A stretch of 64,000 bases of DNA from a bacterium (GTDB taxonomy: Bacteria > Sysuimicrobiota > Sysuimicrobiia > Sysuimicrobiales > Segetimicrobiaceae), in the NCBI GenBank assembly GCA_035307765.1, contig DATGHU010000048.1:1-64000 (forward strand), written 5' to 3'. Positions 8,759-17,411 of this stretch are shown piece after piece; position 1 is the first letter of the stretch; the number at the start of each line of letters is the position of its first letter. Position numbers and translations under genes: made by a program. The notes beneath the pieces were generated by a model that was not told the DNA's origin, searched no databases, and saw only the letters and a program-made list of their open reading frames with translations.

Positions 8759-9115
8759 ATGTCACTTCTCGCATCCTACACGTCGGCCGTGGCGTTTCGG
8801 CGGGAGCGGTTCCAGCCCGCGGTCCTCGCTGAGACGGAGCGTATCCTGGTGTTACTGCTGTGTCTGGAACCGGGCCAGGCTATCGCGGTACATACGCCGG
8901 GGATTGATCTCGCACTTGTCGTCTTGGAAGGGGACGGGATGATGACAGTGGGAGATCGAGAGGATCCCATCTCACCCGGTGCCGTTGCCGTCGTGACCGC
9001 CGGGACGGCCCGCGGGCTCCGGGCCACGGGGCGTCTTGTGGCCCTCGCCGTGGCGAGTCCGCCGCCGACCGCAGCCGACCACGGAGCCGTTGGACGGAGT
9101 GGCCGGCCCGGGTAG
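8759..9115 (+). CDS. Small cupin-fold protein
   Basis: A 118-residue single-cupin protein. The central part (about 25-95) has the alternating pattern LEPGQAIAVHTPGIDLALVV, then GDGMMTVGDRE and ISPGAVAVVTAGT, which match the two cupin motifs, although the usual metal-binding histidines are mostly missing (one His in motif 1). Start ATG 8759 has GGAAGGA eight bases upstream. It sits inside the hemerythrin-DUF59-NnrS-CopD run. It may sense or bind a small ligand; function unknown. Confidence 0.75.
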   Translation: MSLLASYTSAVAFRRERFQPAVLAETERILVLLLCLEPGQAIAVHTPGIDLALVVLEGDGMMTVGDREDPISPGAVAVVTAGTARGLRATGRLVALAVASPPPTAADHGAVGRSGRPG

Positions 9116-9139
9116 CGCAGCCGTCACCCCTACCGGCCG

Positions 9140-10279
9140 GTGATCCGCCTGTCTTCCGCGATCCCTCCGATGGCGCGCCGGGGGCGGGGCGCGCGCGTGG
9201 AGCATCTGCCGTTTGTGTTCCTGAGCGTGCTCGCCCTGCTCGTCGGGCTCTGGGGTGGGCTTGTGCGCATCGGCTGGGTGATGCCTGACCTACGGGCCGG
9301 GCTCACGCTGGCTCATGGGCCGTTGATGGTCTCGGGGTTCTTGGGGACGCTCATCGGTCTGGAACGCGCGGCAGCACTGGCGCGCGTATGGGCCTACAGC
9401 GCCCCGCTCCTGGCTGGCGTTGGTGTGGTCGCCCTCTTGGCCGGGATGCCCGTTCCGATGCTCTTTGCTGCCGCGGGCCTCGGCCTCGTCGTCGCCTTCG
9501 GGCATCTCCTCAGTCGACAACCCGCCGCGTTCATGATCGTCATGGCCGCGGGAGCGGGGGCTTGGTTTGTCGGCAACCTGCTGTGGCTTGGGGGAGGCCC
9601 GATCGTCCAGACCGTCCCATGGCTCACTGGGTTCTTGATCCTGACGATCGTCGGAGAACGGCTGGAGCTCAGCCGCCTGGTACGTCCTTCGCGTGGCGCT
9701 CGGGCCGTACTGTTAGTCGCGGTGGGCGTTTATCTTGCCGGTCTGGTGCTGACGGTCCCGATCTTCGCCTTGGGGGAGCGGTTCGCCGGGGCGGGCATGA
9801 TCGGTATGTCGCTCTGGCTGTTGCGGTACGATATCGCCCGCCGCACGATTCGAGAACCGGGGCTGCCTCGGTTCATCGCCGCGAGCCTGCTGTCAGGCTA
9901 CGTGTGGCTGTTGATCGGCGGCGGGTTGTGGGTTGTCCTGGGCGGCGCCGTGGCGGGACCGACCTACGACGCGATGCTGCATGTGGTGTTTCTGGGGTTT
10001 GTCTTTGGGATGCTCTTCGCGCACGCGCCGATCATCGTGCCCGCAGTCTTGGGTCGGGCGGTCCCGTACTGGCCGGGGTTCTATGGGCACCTCGCGCTCT
10101 TGGATGTCTCGATCCTCCTGAGGCTCGGAAGCGATCTTGGGGGATGGACCGAGGGGCGGCGGTGGGGCGGACTGCTCGGCGTGCTCGCGATTCTGCTGTT
10201 TCTCGCGGCAACCGCGGGAGCCGCGGCTTCCGCCCGCCGTCTGCCCCCGCCCCCACAGGGGGGGATGCGGGGACAGTGA
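9140..10279 (+). CDS. NnrS-like heme-copper-type membrane protein
   Basis: Polytopic inner-membrane protein, 379 residues, with about eleven hydrophobic segments. It resembles NnrS: histidines sit in two helix contexts, LAHGPLMVSGFLGTLIGLER (near residue 55) and MLHVVFLGFVFGMLFAHAP (near 280-298), where NnrS binds heme/copper. NnrS proteins protect against nitric oxide and go with denitrification genes. The start is GTG 9140; ATG 9170 is an alternative. It overlaps the next gene by one base (TGATG). No nitric oxide or nitrite reductase is in view. Confidence 0.72.
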   Translation: MIRLSSAIPPMARRGRGARVEHLPFVFLSVLALLVGLWGGLVRIGWVMPDLRAGLTLAHGPLMVSGFLGTLIGLERAAALARVWAYSAPLLAGVGVVALLAGMPVPMLFAAAGLGLVVAFGHLLSRQPAAFMIVMAAGAGAWFVGNLLWLGGGPIVQTVPWLTGFLILTIVGERLELSRLVRPSRGARAVLLVAVGVYLAGLVLTVPIFALGERFAGAGMIGMSLWLLRYDIARRTIREPGLPRFIAASLLSGYVWLLIGGGLWVVLGGAVAGPTYDAMLHVVFLGFVFGMLFAHAPIIVPAVLGRAVPYWPGFYGHLALLDVSILLRLGSDLGGWTEGRRWGGLLGVLAILLFLAATAGAAASARRLPPPPQGGMRGQ

Positions 10280-10767
10280 TGTCGTGGTACGAGGTCAGCG
10301 TGACCCTGCACATCCTCGCCGCCTGCATCTGGGTCGGCGGCATGATCTTCCTGGCCCTCGTCGTGTTGCCGATTCTCCGGCAGCGGGAGTATCGGTTCGT
10401 GGCGGGGCCGCTGATCCGGGGGGCGGGAGTGCGTTTTCGCTGGGTTGGGTGGATGGCGGTTGCGACGCTGGTGCTGACCGGACTCGCCAATCTGCGGTTT
10501 AGGGGGTACGGCTGGACTCAGTTGCGCGACGGGAGCGGGTGGCAGGGATGGTTCGGCCACACGCTGGCGGCGAAGCTCATCCTCGTGGCGGCCGTCGTGG
10601 TCATTAGCGCGGTTCACGATCTTGTGCTCGGGCCCGTAGCGGCGGAGCAACTCGATACCGCAGCCGCGCAGCGACTCCGGCGACGGGCAGCCTGGATGGG
10701 CCGCGTTGTCCTGCTGTTCTCGATCGCTGTGGTGGCGCTCGGGGTCATCCTCGTCCGCGGCGTCTGA
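10279..10767 (+). CDS. CopD-like copper-resistance membrane protein
   Basis: A 162-residue, four-helix membrane protein. The opening VTLHILAACIWVGGMIFLAL with its histidine and WVGG is characteristic of CopD/YcnJ and related heme or copper membrane proteins. A second histidine lies in WFGHTLAAKLILV and a third in ISAVHDLVLGP. It starts within the stop codon of the NnrS-like gene (one-base overlap), so they are translationally coupled. Probable role: copper import or heme-linked redox function beside NnrS; family call moderate. Confidence 0.75.
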   Translation: MSWYEVSVTLHILAACIWVGGMIFLALVVLPILRQREYRFVAGPLIRGAGVRFRWVGWMAVATLVLTGLANLRFRGYGWTQLRDGSGWQGWFGHTLAAKLILVAAVVVISAVHDLVLGPVAAEQLDTAAAQRLRRRAAWMGRVVLLFSIAVVALGVILVRGV

Positions 10768-11441
10768 GGCGCTCCCTGGTTGGATCAGTCCCTGGGCGGT
10801 CGGTGCGGGCGCTCCCGCCAACTCCGTCGCCAGGTTCGCGCAGACGGCGACCCGCATCGCGCTCCCTCAGGTGTGGGCACCTTTCAGCCATAATGGACGG
10901 GCTGGGGTTCCCGCCACCCGCCCGTCCACAAAAGGACATAAGCCGCCGTTCGCCAGCGCCGGGTTCGGGAACCGCCTGCGCTGGCTCGCACCGGGCCGCG
11001 AGACAATCCTCGAAGGGTGAACTCGCCACAAGGTGCGTGTGGATGCGGAACGCCCGACCTCGCCGCCATGGCGATTTTGAGACGTCTGCTCCATCTGTTG
11101 AGACTGGGAAGGTTGCCCCTGGTCACCGCACTCAATGAGAAGTTTAGTCACCGGACGTCCGCTCAGGTAGGGCTTTGCGGGGCCAGCGGACCCCTGGTAA
11201 TCCCCCGCCGCAGCACCCAATTGCCGACTGCCTTCCGCATCGCGGCTCACAAAGGATCCTAAGTACAGGCGCCAGGCCGCACCGGGACGAGGCGTACCGG
11301 ACGACGGCCTCATATCGGAAGCGATCTGCCTTTCCCGCAGTATCCCCGGATACACTGACCGCCTGATGGTGAGCGAACCGCGGGCCGTGTAACGTAGGAG
11401 GTAGTAGAGTTGCCGGGAGCAGGGAAGGAGGCTTTGGGAAT
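10768..11441. other. Intergenic, no gene supported
   Basis: About 670 bases without a supportable gene. Minus-strand frames at 10,867-11,355 lack ribosome binding sites and show Arg/Pro/Ser-rich sequence without domain pattern. The last 50 bases lead into GGAAGGAGG, the ribosome binding site of the DsrE-like gene. The promoter of the sulfur operon must lie here. Confidence 0.4.
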
Positions 11442-11870
11442 ATGCAGGTCCAGTCGAACGGTGGCACGACCGGTAAGATGTCGATCATCATGTTTAGCGG
11501 GACGGCCGACAAGTTCATTCCCCTGGGGGTCGTTTCACAGGCCGCAGCGGCCATGGGAATGCAGGTGAACATTTTCGTCACGGGATTCGCGTTGTTGGGT
11601 TTTACAAAGAAGCCCCATGACCTGCCATTCCCAGCAGAGTTTGCCAACATGGCGCCCGCGCTGGCCAAAGGCATGCAGGCGAACCGCGTCGGAGCATGGG
11701 ACACGATGCTGGTGCAGGCCAAAGAACTGGGCGCGAAAGTCTACGCGTGCTCGATGATGGCCAGCGTGATGGGGCTGGTCAAGGCCGATTTTAACGATCT
11801 GGTTGACGACGTCGTTGGAGCCGCGGCGTTCCTCCAGGCGTCCGAGAACGGCCAAACGCTCTTCATCTGA
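11442..11870 (+). CDS. DsrE/DsrF-like (DsrE2-type) sulfur-carrier-associated protein
   Basis: A 142-residue protein of the DsrE fold. It opens with MSIIMFSGTADKFIPLGVVS and carries the key cysteine C103 in VYACSMMASVMG, the position that takes up persulfide in DsrE-type proteins. The stretch FVTGFALLGF is a hydrophobic segment typical of the DsrE2 subgroup, which can associate with the membrane. GGAAGGAGG lies about ten bases before the ATG. The next genes are TusA and an SQR-like flavoprotein, the usual partners in persulfide trafficking. Confidence 0.88.
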   Translation: MQVQSNGGTTGKMSIIMFSGTADKFIPLGVVSQAAAAMGMQVNIFVTGFALLGFTKKPHDLPFPAEFANMAPALAKGMQANRVGAWDTMLVQAKELGAKVYACSMMASVMGLVKADFNDLVDDVVGAAAFLQASENGQTLFI

Positions 11871-11879
11871 GGTGCCGTG

Positions 11880-12125
11880 ATGGATGGAGCGACCGCAGAC
11901 CGTACGCTCGTGGATTCACGGGGGTCATCGTGCCCCGGCCCGATCACAGATCTGGCCATGGCATACCGACGCGCGAAGGTGGGTGACGTGATCGAGTTGT
12001 GGGCGACCGACCTCGGGGTCAAGGCGGACGTGCGGGCATGGGCGGCGAAGACGGGGAACGAGATTGTGTCCATGGAGGACAGAGAGAACGTGATCGTCAC
12101 GGTTCTCCGAATCGTGAAGCGGTGA
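11880..12125 (+). CDS. tusA: TusA-family sulfur carrier
   Basis: An 81-residue sulfurtransferase. The persulfide-forming cysteine is C18 in the family motif SSCPGPI, followed by the typical helix (TDLAMAYRRAKVGDVIELWA) and an acidic C-terminal half. ATG 11880 is chosen, with GAGG seven bases upstream; GTG 11877 is also possible. It lies nine bases after the DsrE-like gene and a few before the SQR-like gene, giving a DsrE-TusA-flavoprotein relay in which sulfane sulfur made by the flavoprotein could pass to TusA and DsrE. Confidence 0.93.
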   Translation: MDGATADRTLVDSRGSSCPGPITDLAMAYRRAKVGDVIELWATDLGVKADVRAWAAKTGNEIVSMEDRENVIVTVLRIVKR

Positions 12126-12131
12126 GGCGGT

Positions 12132-13331
12132 GTGATCATGAAGAAGCGGGTGCTGATCATTGGGGGAGGCACGGGGGCCACGATGCTGGCCAACTCGCTG
12201 GACAAGCGACGGTTCGACGTGACGGTGCTGAGTCAGTCACCGGTGCACGTCTTCCAGCCGGCGTTTCTGTACATCGCGTTCAAGAACGGGAACCCAAATA
12301 TGGTTCGGGACGAGCGGCGTTTGCTGGCGCGGCACGTCCGCTTCATCCAGGAACCGGTGACCCGCATCGACCTGCGCGGGCACGTGGTCATCACTGCCGG
12401 CGGGGCGAGGTACGACTACGATTCCATCGTCGTGGCCACGGGCGTGACGACAGATCCATCGCAGATCCCTGGACTCCGCGACCTCGACGACGAATTCGGC
12501 AACTACCACACAACCGTCGCGCAGGCGCAGAAGGTGTGGAGGCACCTCGATGCCTTCCGCGGTGGCACGATCGTGCTGGGGCAGAGCTCCCCGATTACCA
12601 AATGTCCGCCGTCGCCGGTCGAGGGCATCCTGCTCACGGAGGAGCTTTTGCACAAGAGGGGGCTCAGGGAGCAGACAAGGCTCGTCTTCATTTCCCCGTA
12701 TCCGCGCGCCTATCCGGCGGAGCCGATGAACGAGATCGTCGAGCCGATCCTCCGGGCTCGCGGTATCGAGATCTTCCCGTTCTTCGACGTGGACCGCATC
12801 GACCCAGGAACCCGGACGATCTACTCAATCGAAGGAGAACAGATCCAGTATGACCTGCCCATCATCATCCCCCCGTTCATGGGTGCTGATATCGCGTACG
12901 AGCCCGCCACCGTCGTAGACGCGAACCGTTTTGTGGTGACCAACAAACTGACACTCCACATCGAGGGGGTTGACGACGCATTTGCCATCGGGGACGCGAC
13001 GAATCTGCCGACCTCGAAGGCGGGCGTGGGGGCGCATCTCGAGGCGAAGGTGGTGGCAGAACTCCTGGGCGGGGGCCAGGCGGAATTCAGCGGCCGGACT
13101 CATTGTCCGGTCGACCTAGCCTACGGTCGGGGGACCTTTGTCATCGGTTCGTATACAGCCCCGGTGCTCAAGTACCCGCCGAGCCGCCTCAACCACATCA
13201 TGAAAATGATGATGGCGTACATCTACTGGCTGAGTTTGCGAGGGACCCTGGACCCTGTTTTCGATTGGTATTTCAAACGCACGAGCCCCGATAGGTTCAC
13301 ACCGACCCACGTCGCGAAACGTCACGCGTGA
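12132..13331 (+). CDS. Sulfide:quinone oxidoreductase-like flavoprotein
   Basis: FAD-dependent disulfide reductase-fold protein, 399 residues. It has the dinucleotide-binding start VLIIGGGTGATMLANSL, a central IVVATG, and a C-terminal AIGDATNLPTSKAG that binds the flavin and marks the SQR group. I can find only two cysteines, C158 (SPITKCPPSP) and C325 (RTHCPVD), at the places where SQRs keep their redox-active pair. The C-terminus has an aromatic, hydrophobic segment (MMMAYIYWLSLRG) suited to membrane attachment. It starts at GTG 12132 or ATG 12138. It is probably membrane-bound and oxidises sulfide or a sulfane donor to quinone, feeding TusA. Confidence 0.87.
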   Translation: MIMKKRVLIIGGGTGATMLANSLDKRRFDVTVLSQSPVHVFQPAFLYIAFKNGNPNMVRDERRLLARHVRFIQEPVTRIDLRGHVVITAGGARYDYDSIVVATGVTTDPSQIPGLRDLDDEFGNYHTTVAQAQKVWRHLDAFRGGTIVLGQSSPITKCPPSPVEGILLTEELLHKRGLREQTRLVFISPYPRAYPAEPMNEIVEPILRARGIEIFPFFDVDRIDPGTRTIYSIEGEQIQYDLPIIIPPFMGADIAYEPATVVDANRFVVTNKLTLHIEGVDDAFAIGDATNLPTSKAGVGAHLEAKVVAELLGGGQAEFSGRTHCPVDLAYGRGTFVIGSYTAPVLKYPPSRLNHIMKMMMAYIYWLSLRGTLDPVFDWYFKRTSPDRFTPTHVAKRHA

Positions 13332-13360
13332 CGCTGAGCGTGACTCGTTGGAGGGTGCAC

Positions 13361-13609
13361 ATGACACATTTTAGGGTAGGAGAAACCGGGGCTGTGGACG
13401 TGCTGACCGCCAAGAGCTTCGACCTACTCGATCAGTGTGACAGCAGTGCGGCCACCCACCGCCTGCGTCATGCCATTAGCCGCGCCCAGAAGCGATACCG
13501 GCAGGTGAACGACCGAGACAGCCGCGGTTTCTACCACGGGCTCCTTACGGGATACGCGGTAGCCTTGAAGGCCCTTCAGGGCAGGATGAGTGGAATGCGC
13601 TCAGTCTAG
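13361..13609 (+). CDS. Small protein of unknown function
   Basis: An 82-residue protein with GGAGG six bases before the ATG. It is mostly helical and charged, with one Cys (LLDQCDSS) and the stretch RHAISRAQKRYRQVNDRDSR followed by GLLTGYAVALKALQ. No domain is recognised. It follows the SQR-like gene by about 30 bases on the same strand and may be the last gene of the sulfur operon. Confidence 0.65.
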   Translation: MTHFRVGETGAVDVLTAKSFDLLDQCDSSAATHRLRHAISRAQKRYRQVNDRDSRGFYHGLLTGYAVALKALQGRMSGMRSV

Positions 13610-13790
13610 GGCGGTGCCCGAGGTTCGCCGTTAACGGCCGACCTGCGATTGTGAAAGCATTTCCCTCCCCACATTGCCCCCCAATCCACCATTACCCAAC
13701 CAGCGCAAGCCAGGCCCGGACTCGGTCACGTTCACCGTTCCATGTTTCGTAGTCACGTGGTGCCGTTGCCCGAAGCGTGGGACCGCACCA

Positions 13791-14945
13791 TCATGCCAGT
13801 GAATAGCGGAGAGGGGTGAGGGACCTTGCCGTAGGTATCGACCGCGGCTCCCCGAATACAACCCACTCCGCAGCAAGCCGTCCGATTGCGGGTGAGGTTT
13901 GGAGACCCGACCCACCGACCCCGCAGGCTGAGATGACGGTGCGTTGGCCCGGCGTCGGGCCCACTTGCGCGAGGCCGTCGGGACTCACTGGATAGAGGCC
14001 GGCCCACCCCGCCGCCAGCCGAGCGCCATCCAGGAGGGGGAAGCGTAGCGCGAACTTCTCGGCAACGGCTTCAAGGAATGTGTAGTCGGTCGATCTGCTG
14101 TAGTTGTTTGGGTCAACGATGTCGTGAAGGGGTTCCTCGGTGTGCAGGCCCACGAGAAGCCGCGAGCGGGTATCGTGCCGGAGGTACAGTCCGTAGTCGC
14201 CAGAGTGCGGAATGTAGTCCATGACCGAGGGCATCACATACGCGAGGGGTCGCGGAAGATGCGCAAGCGTGACTTGGTGGCGCTGGGGCAACAACTTGAC
14301 CGGCGCTCCAAGCAGGGCCCCAATCTCGCCCGCCCATGCTCCGGCCGCATTAACGACAAAATCGCACTCCACCTCCCCCTGTGTCGTGATCAACCGGTGC
14401 CGGTGCAAGGCGCCTTTCTCCGCTCTGACGAGCGTGACTTGTGTCCGCACCTCGGCGTTGCGCCGTTTGGCGAGATCCGCAAGCAGGTTGCAATAGAGGT
14501 GTCCGTCGATGTAGCCGTCGCTTGGTCCGAACAAGCCTCCGATCACGTCGTCGCAATGCATGTGGGGGACAAGGCCGAGAACCTCACGTCTGCTGAGGGT
14601 GCGGGCGTCCCGGACGCCCAAGTTTCGTTGCATCTTGACGCTCGTTTCAAACGCCGCGAGTTCATCTGCCCGGTGGGCTAATCGCAGATACCCATTTCGG
14701 GTGACCGTTAGATTGTGGCGCCGTTCTAACGCGGAGAAGAACTCCATGCTACGGACGCGGAGTTCGATGTCGAGAGGGTCGAGGTATTGGGTCTCGATGA
14801 TGCCAACCGAAAGTCCAGATGAGCCGCTCGCGACGTATGCCCTCTCGAGGACGCGTACCGGCGAAGCCCCCAATTCCGCCAACTGAAGAGCCGTGGAGAG
14901 ACCGATCGCCCCTCCTCCAATCACGGCGACGGATGGTCCGATCAT
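13791..14945 (-). CDS. DadA/glycine-oxidase-type FAD-dependent amine oxidase
   Basis: A 384-residue flavoprotein of the DAO family (glycine oxidase, sarcosine oxidase beta, D-amino acid dehydrogenase). The FAD-binding GGGAIGLSTALQLAELGA sits at the very N-terminus, a middle FVVNAAGAW marks the second flavin contact, and CGVGGSGLQTSPAIGRLAAE near the C-terminus closes the fold. The start is ATG 14945; a TTG at 14966 is in frame but lacks a ribosome binding site. It stands alone; the 325-base gap to the next gene shows only a short inverted repeat CGGCTC-tc-GAGCCG at 14973-14986. Substrate unknown: a secondary or D-amino acid. Confidence 0.88.
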   Translation of the reverse strand: MIGPSVAVIGGGAIGLSTALQLAELGASPVRVLERAYVASGSSGLSVGIIETQYLDPLDIELRVRSMEFFSALERRHNLTVTRNGYLRLAHRADELAAFETSVKMQRNLGVRDARTLSRREVLGLVPHMHCDDVIGGLFGPSDGYIDGHLYCNLLADLAKRRNAEVRTQVTLVRAEKGALHRHRLITTQGEVECDFVVNAAGAWAGEIGALLGAPVKLLPQRHQVTLAHLPRPLAYVMPSVMDYIPHSGDYGLYLRHDTRSRLLVGLHTEEPLHDIVDPNNYSRSTDYTFLEAVAEKFALRFPLLDGARLAAGWAGLYPVSPDGLAQVGPTPGQRTVISACGVGGSGLQTSPAIGRLAAEWVVFGEPRSIPTARSLTPLRYSLA

Positions 14946-15270
14946 TCCCGATTCCGCTTTCGGCAATTTGTTCGGCTCTCGAGCCGCAAGTCACAGACCC
15001 GATTACGTGCTCGATCCGCGAAGGGGATGCTCCATTTTGAGGAGGCCTCCCCCGGTGATTCTCGCAGAACCATCTCATGGGACTGTCGGCACGATATCGC
15101 GCGGCACGGGGCCGACATCCAGAGCGCGACAAGTCGAGTGCCTCCAGGGATCGGGCTGAGGTCGCCCGGCCGCGCGCGCGGACTCAAACGCTCGGGGAAC
15201 GCGCACAGGCTGAGCGCGCGAGGCCGAGGCCCCCCGCAGGGGATTGCTGGTGAAACGCGAAAACGAGGGC

Positions 15271-16161
15271 ATGCATCTGGGCGTCGTTTTTCCCCAAACG
15301 GAGATCGGCACCGATCCCGTGCTGATTCGCGACTTCGCCCAGGCTGCCGAGTCATTGGGTTACCATCATCTACTCGTCTACGATCATGTGTTGGGTGCCA
15401 ATACGGCGACTCGTCCTTCGTGGCGGGGCCCCTACACCCTTAAACACACGTTCCACGAGCCATTCGTGCTATTCGGCCACCTCGCCGCGTCCACCCGCCG
15501 GATCGAGCTGGTGATTGGAGTCTTGATTCTCCCCCAACGCCAAACGGCACTTGTGGCAAAGCAGGCCGCTGCGGTCGACGTTTTGAGTGGGGGGCGGCTA
15601 CGGATGGGCATTGGTGTGGGGTGGAACGAGGTCGAATACGAGGCTCTCGGGGCGGACTTTCGCACGCGCGGGGCACGGATCGAGGAACAGATCACGGTTC
15701 TCCGGGCATTGTGGACCCAGGAGTCCGTGACGTTTCACGGGCGGTGGCACCGCATCTCAGACGCCGGCATCAATCCGCTGCCCGTTCAGCGCCCCATCCC
15801 CTTGTGGATGGGGGGTGAGGCAGATATGGTCCTGCACCGTGCGGCGCGCGTGGCCGATGGGTGGATGTCGAGCCGAGGCTTTCAGGCGCTCCCCGACCGA
15901 CCGGCGGGTTCAAGCAGAGAGGAGCAGGTGGGGCGTCTCCGTGCGCACCTGGCAGCGGGACGCCGCGACGCGGCGAGTCTGGGGATCGAAGGTCGCATTG
16001 CATTTCGGCAGAGCGGACCGGATGAGTGGCGTCGGGATATCGAGCGGTGGCGGAAACTGGGTGCTACCCATCTCAGTGTCGACACGATGCGCTCCGGTCT
16101 CTCGACCCCGCATGCGCATATCGACGCCATCCGGCGTTTTCATGAAGCGGTGGCGACCTGA
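15271..16161 (+). CDS. LLM-class (F420-dependent-type) oxidoreductase
   Basis: A TIM-barrel luciferase-like protein of 296 residues. Characteristic parts are the start LGVVFPQTE, the second-strand YHHLLVYDHVLG, VIGVLILPQRQTALVAKQAA, and RLRMGIGVGWNEVEYEALG, which is a strong mark of F420-dependent members. The C-terminal region LPVQRPIPLWMGG binds the cofactor phosphate. ATG 15271 is preferred to an upstream TTG 15244. It has no close operon partner. It suggests that the organism has F420 or an FMN equivalent; the substrate is not predictable. Confidence 0.9.
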   Translation: MHLGVVFPQTEIGTDPVLIRDFAQAAESLGYHHLLVYDHVLGANTATRPSWRGPYTLKHTFHEPFVLFGHLAASTRRIELVIGVLILPQRQTALVAKQAAAVDVLSGGRLRMGIGVGWNEVEYEALGADFRTRGARIEEQITVLRALWTQESVTFHGRWHRISDAGINPLPVQRPIPLWMGGEADMVLHRAARVADGWMSSRGFQALPDRPAGSSREEQVGRLRAHLAAGRRDAASLGIEGRIAFRQSGPDEWRRDIERWRKLGATHLSVDTMRSGLSTPHAHIDAIRRFHEAVAT

Positions 16162-16504
16162 CGGACTCGAGGGAAGCTCGAAGGGACTTCTGACCGATTT
16201 CGACTCGCGCTTCATGGTCCAGGTGGGGCGGACGCGGCGGCTCGGTTTCCCATTCCCCAGAATTGTTGGCTGAGCGGTACGGGAGCTTCTCCTAAATGGG
16301 TAAATGGGGCCCGCCACCCTGGGGCCAACGGCGGCGATGTTGTTTATTTAATGAAGCTGTTCGGAAGGGTCCCTCCCCGGGTGGCGAGCAGGGAGGTTGC
16401 TCGAGGGACTGGCGCCGATGGAATGGTGACCCGATCCTGCGCGGGATCCCCCCCGCACGGGATCGCGGTGTTGCTCGCGTCCTCGACAGAGAGAGGATAC
16501 GAAC
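16162..16504. other. Intergenic, no gene seen
   Basis: A 343-base gap. Near 16,433-16,466 it has closely spaced GATCC/GGGATC repeats that could fold into small hairpins upstream of the exported protein gene, but they match no RNA family I can name. A GAGAGAGG ribosome binding site lies at its end. Confidence 0.35.
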
Positions 16505-17164
16505 ATGCAAAAGTGGCGGCAGGCGCTCTTGGCGAGTGCCTTTGGACTGATCTCGGTCACTTTGAGCTTGCCGGCGGGGATGGCTGCGCCTCCGGCGCCA
16601 TCCGCGGAGCAGGTTCTCCATCGCATGCTGCTGATGATTGCCGGCATTCCCCGGGTGGTATCGGCGGATGCCGAGTTCAGGCTGCGGGTCGGGAAGGCGC
16701 TGAGCGCCCCCCCCGACTGCGTCTTCCACGGGACCGTGAAGGTCGTGCGTGCCCATCCCACCGTGAGGATTGGTGGTCGGACGGTTGGGTTGTTGTGTTG
16801 GATCGCGGATCGCTATGTGATCGGCCGGGGGTTTGAAGCCACCGAGCGCTTGGAGAGCTTTCTCTCACGATTCAAGTTCGATGTGTTGGGCGAAAAGATC
16901 GTGGAACATGACCGATACTACTTGGTTGAGGGGCAGGCGAAGGATCCTCGGAATGATCCTCGCGCGATGATTGGATGGATTGACTTCGACCAGGGACTGT
17001 TGGCCGAAGGCACGGTTCGTTACTTTTGGGGGAGCATCGATACCAAGCAGCGCTACACGCGTATGCAGAGGATTTGGATGCTGACCTACCAGTATCTGTA
17101 CAGTCCTCGATTCAACGCGTCGATGGAAATCTTGTACAGTCACATTCTTTTCAGTTCACAATGA
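16505..17164 (+). CDS. Exported protein of unknown function (possible LolA-like fold)
   Basis: A 219-residue secreted protein. Residues 1-27 are a Sec signal peptide (KWRQALLASAFGLISVTLSL then AGMAA). The mature part has alternating hydrophobic residues and many aromatics, e.g. GRTVGLLCWIADRYVIGRG, DRYYLVEGQAKDP and GWIDFDQGLLAEGTVRYFWG, which recall the beta-sheet of outer-membrane lipoprotein-sorting-type proteins, though this is a loose impression. Its GC content is clearly lower than that of genes in the right half of the window. No operon partner; function unknown. Confidence 0.72.
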   Translation: MQKWRQALLASAFGLISVTLSLPAGMAAPPAPSAEQVLHRMLLMIAGIPRVVSADAEFRLRVGKALSAPPDCVFHGTVKVVRAHPTVRIGGRTVGLLCWIADRYVIGRGFEATERLESFLSRFKFDVLGEKIVEHDRYYLVEGQAKDPRNDPRAMIGWIDFDQGLLAEGTVRYFWGSIDTKQRYTRMQRIWMLTYQYLYSPRFNASMEILYSHILFSSQ

Positions 17165-17411
17165 CGCCAGGTGTCGATTGCCCAAAGGAGCCCATGGGGC
17201 TGATGGAGATCTGGAGGGAAACTTCCCGCCGTGGAGAAGGAGCCTGCGCCCGGGGAGAGTGATCCTACCGCCGAATGTCATCGGGTGCGTCCGTGGACAT
17301 GAATGGTCGCGGGAATGTCGTCAGCTTCGGGGGGATGGGCAGAGCGCGCGAACGGGCAGGATGTCCGCCGCGCCTCGTCGAGTCACGGGGTTACCGGATC
17401 GGGAGGGGTTG

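Noticed and set aside
10867-11355. 162-codon minus-strand frame before the sulfur operon
   Set aside because: No start signal, no domain, and Arg/Ser/Pro-rich composition; considered a transposase remnant but nothing supports it.
16433-16466. Closely spaced GATCC/GGGATC repeats suggesting a small riboswitch-like structure
   Set aside because: The repeats could pair in several ways, but I could not match the conserved loops of any riboswitch class.
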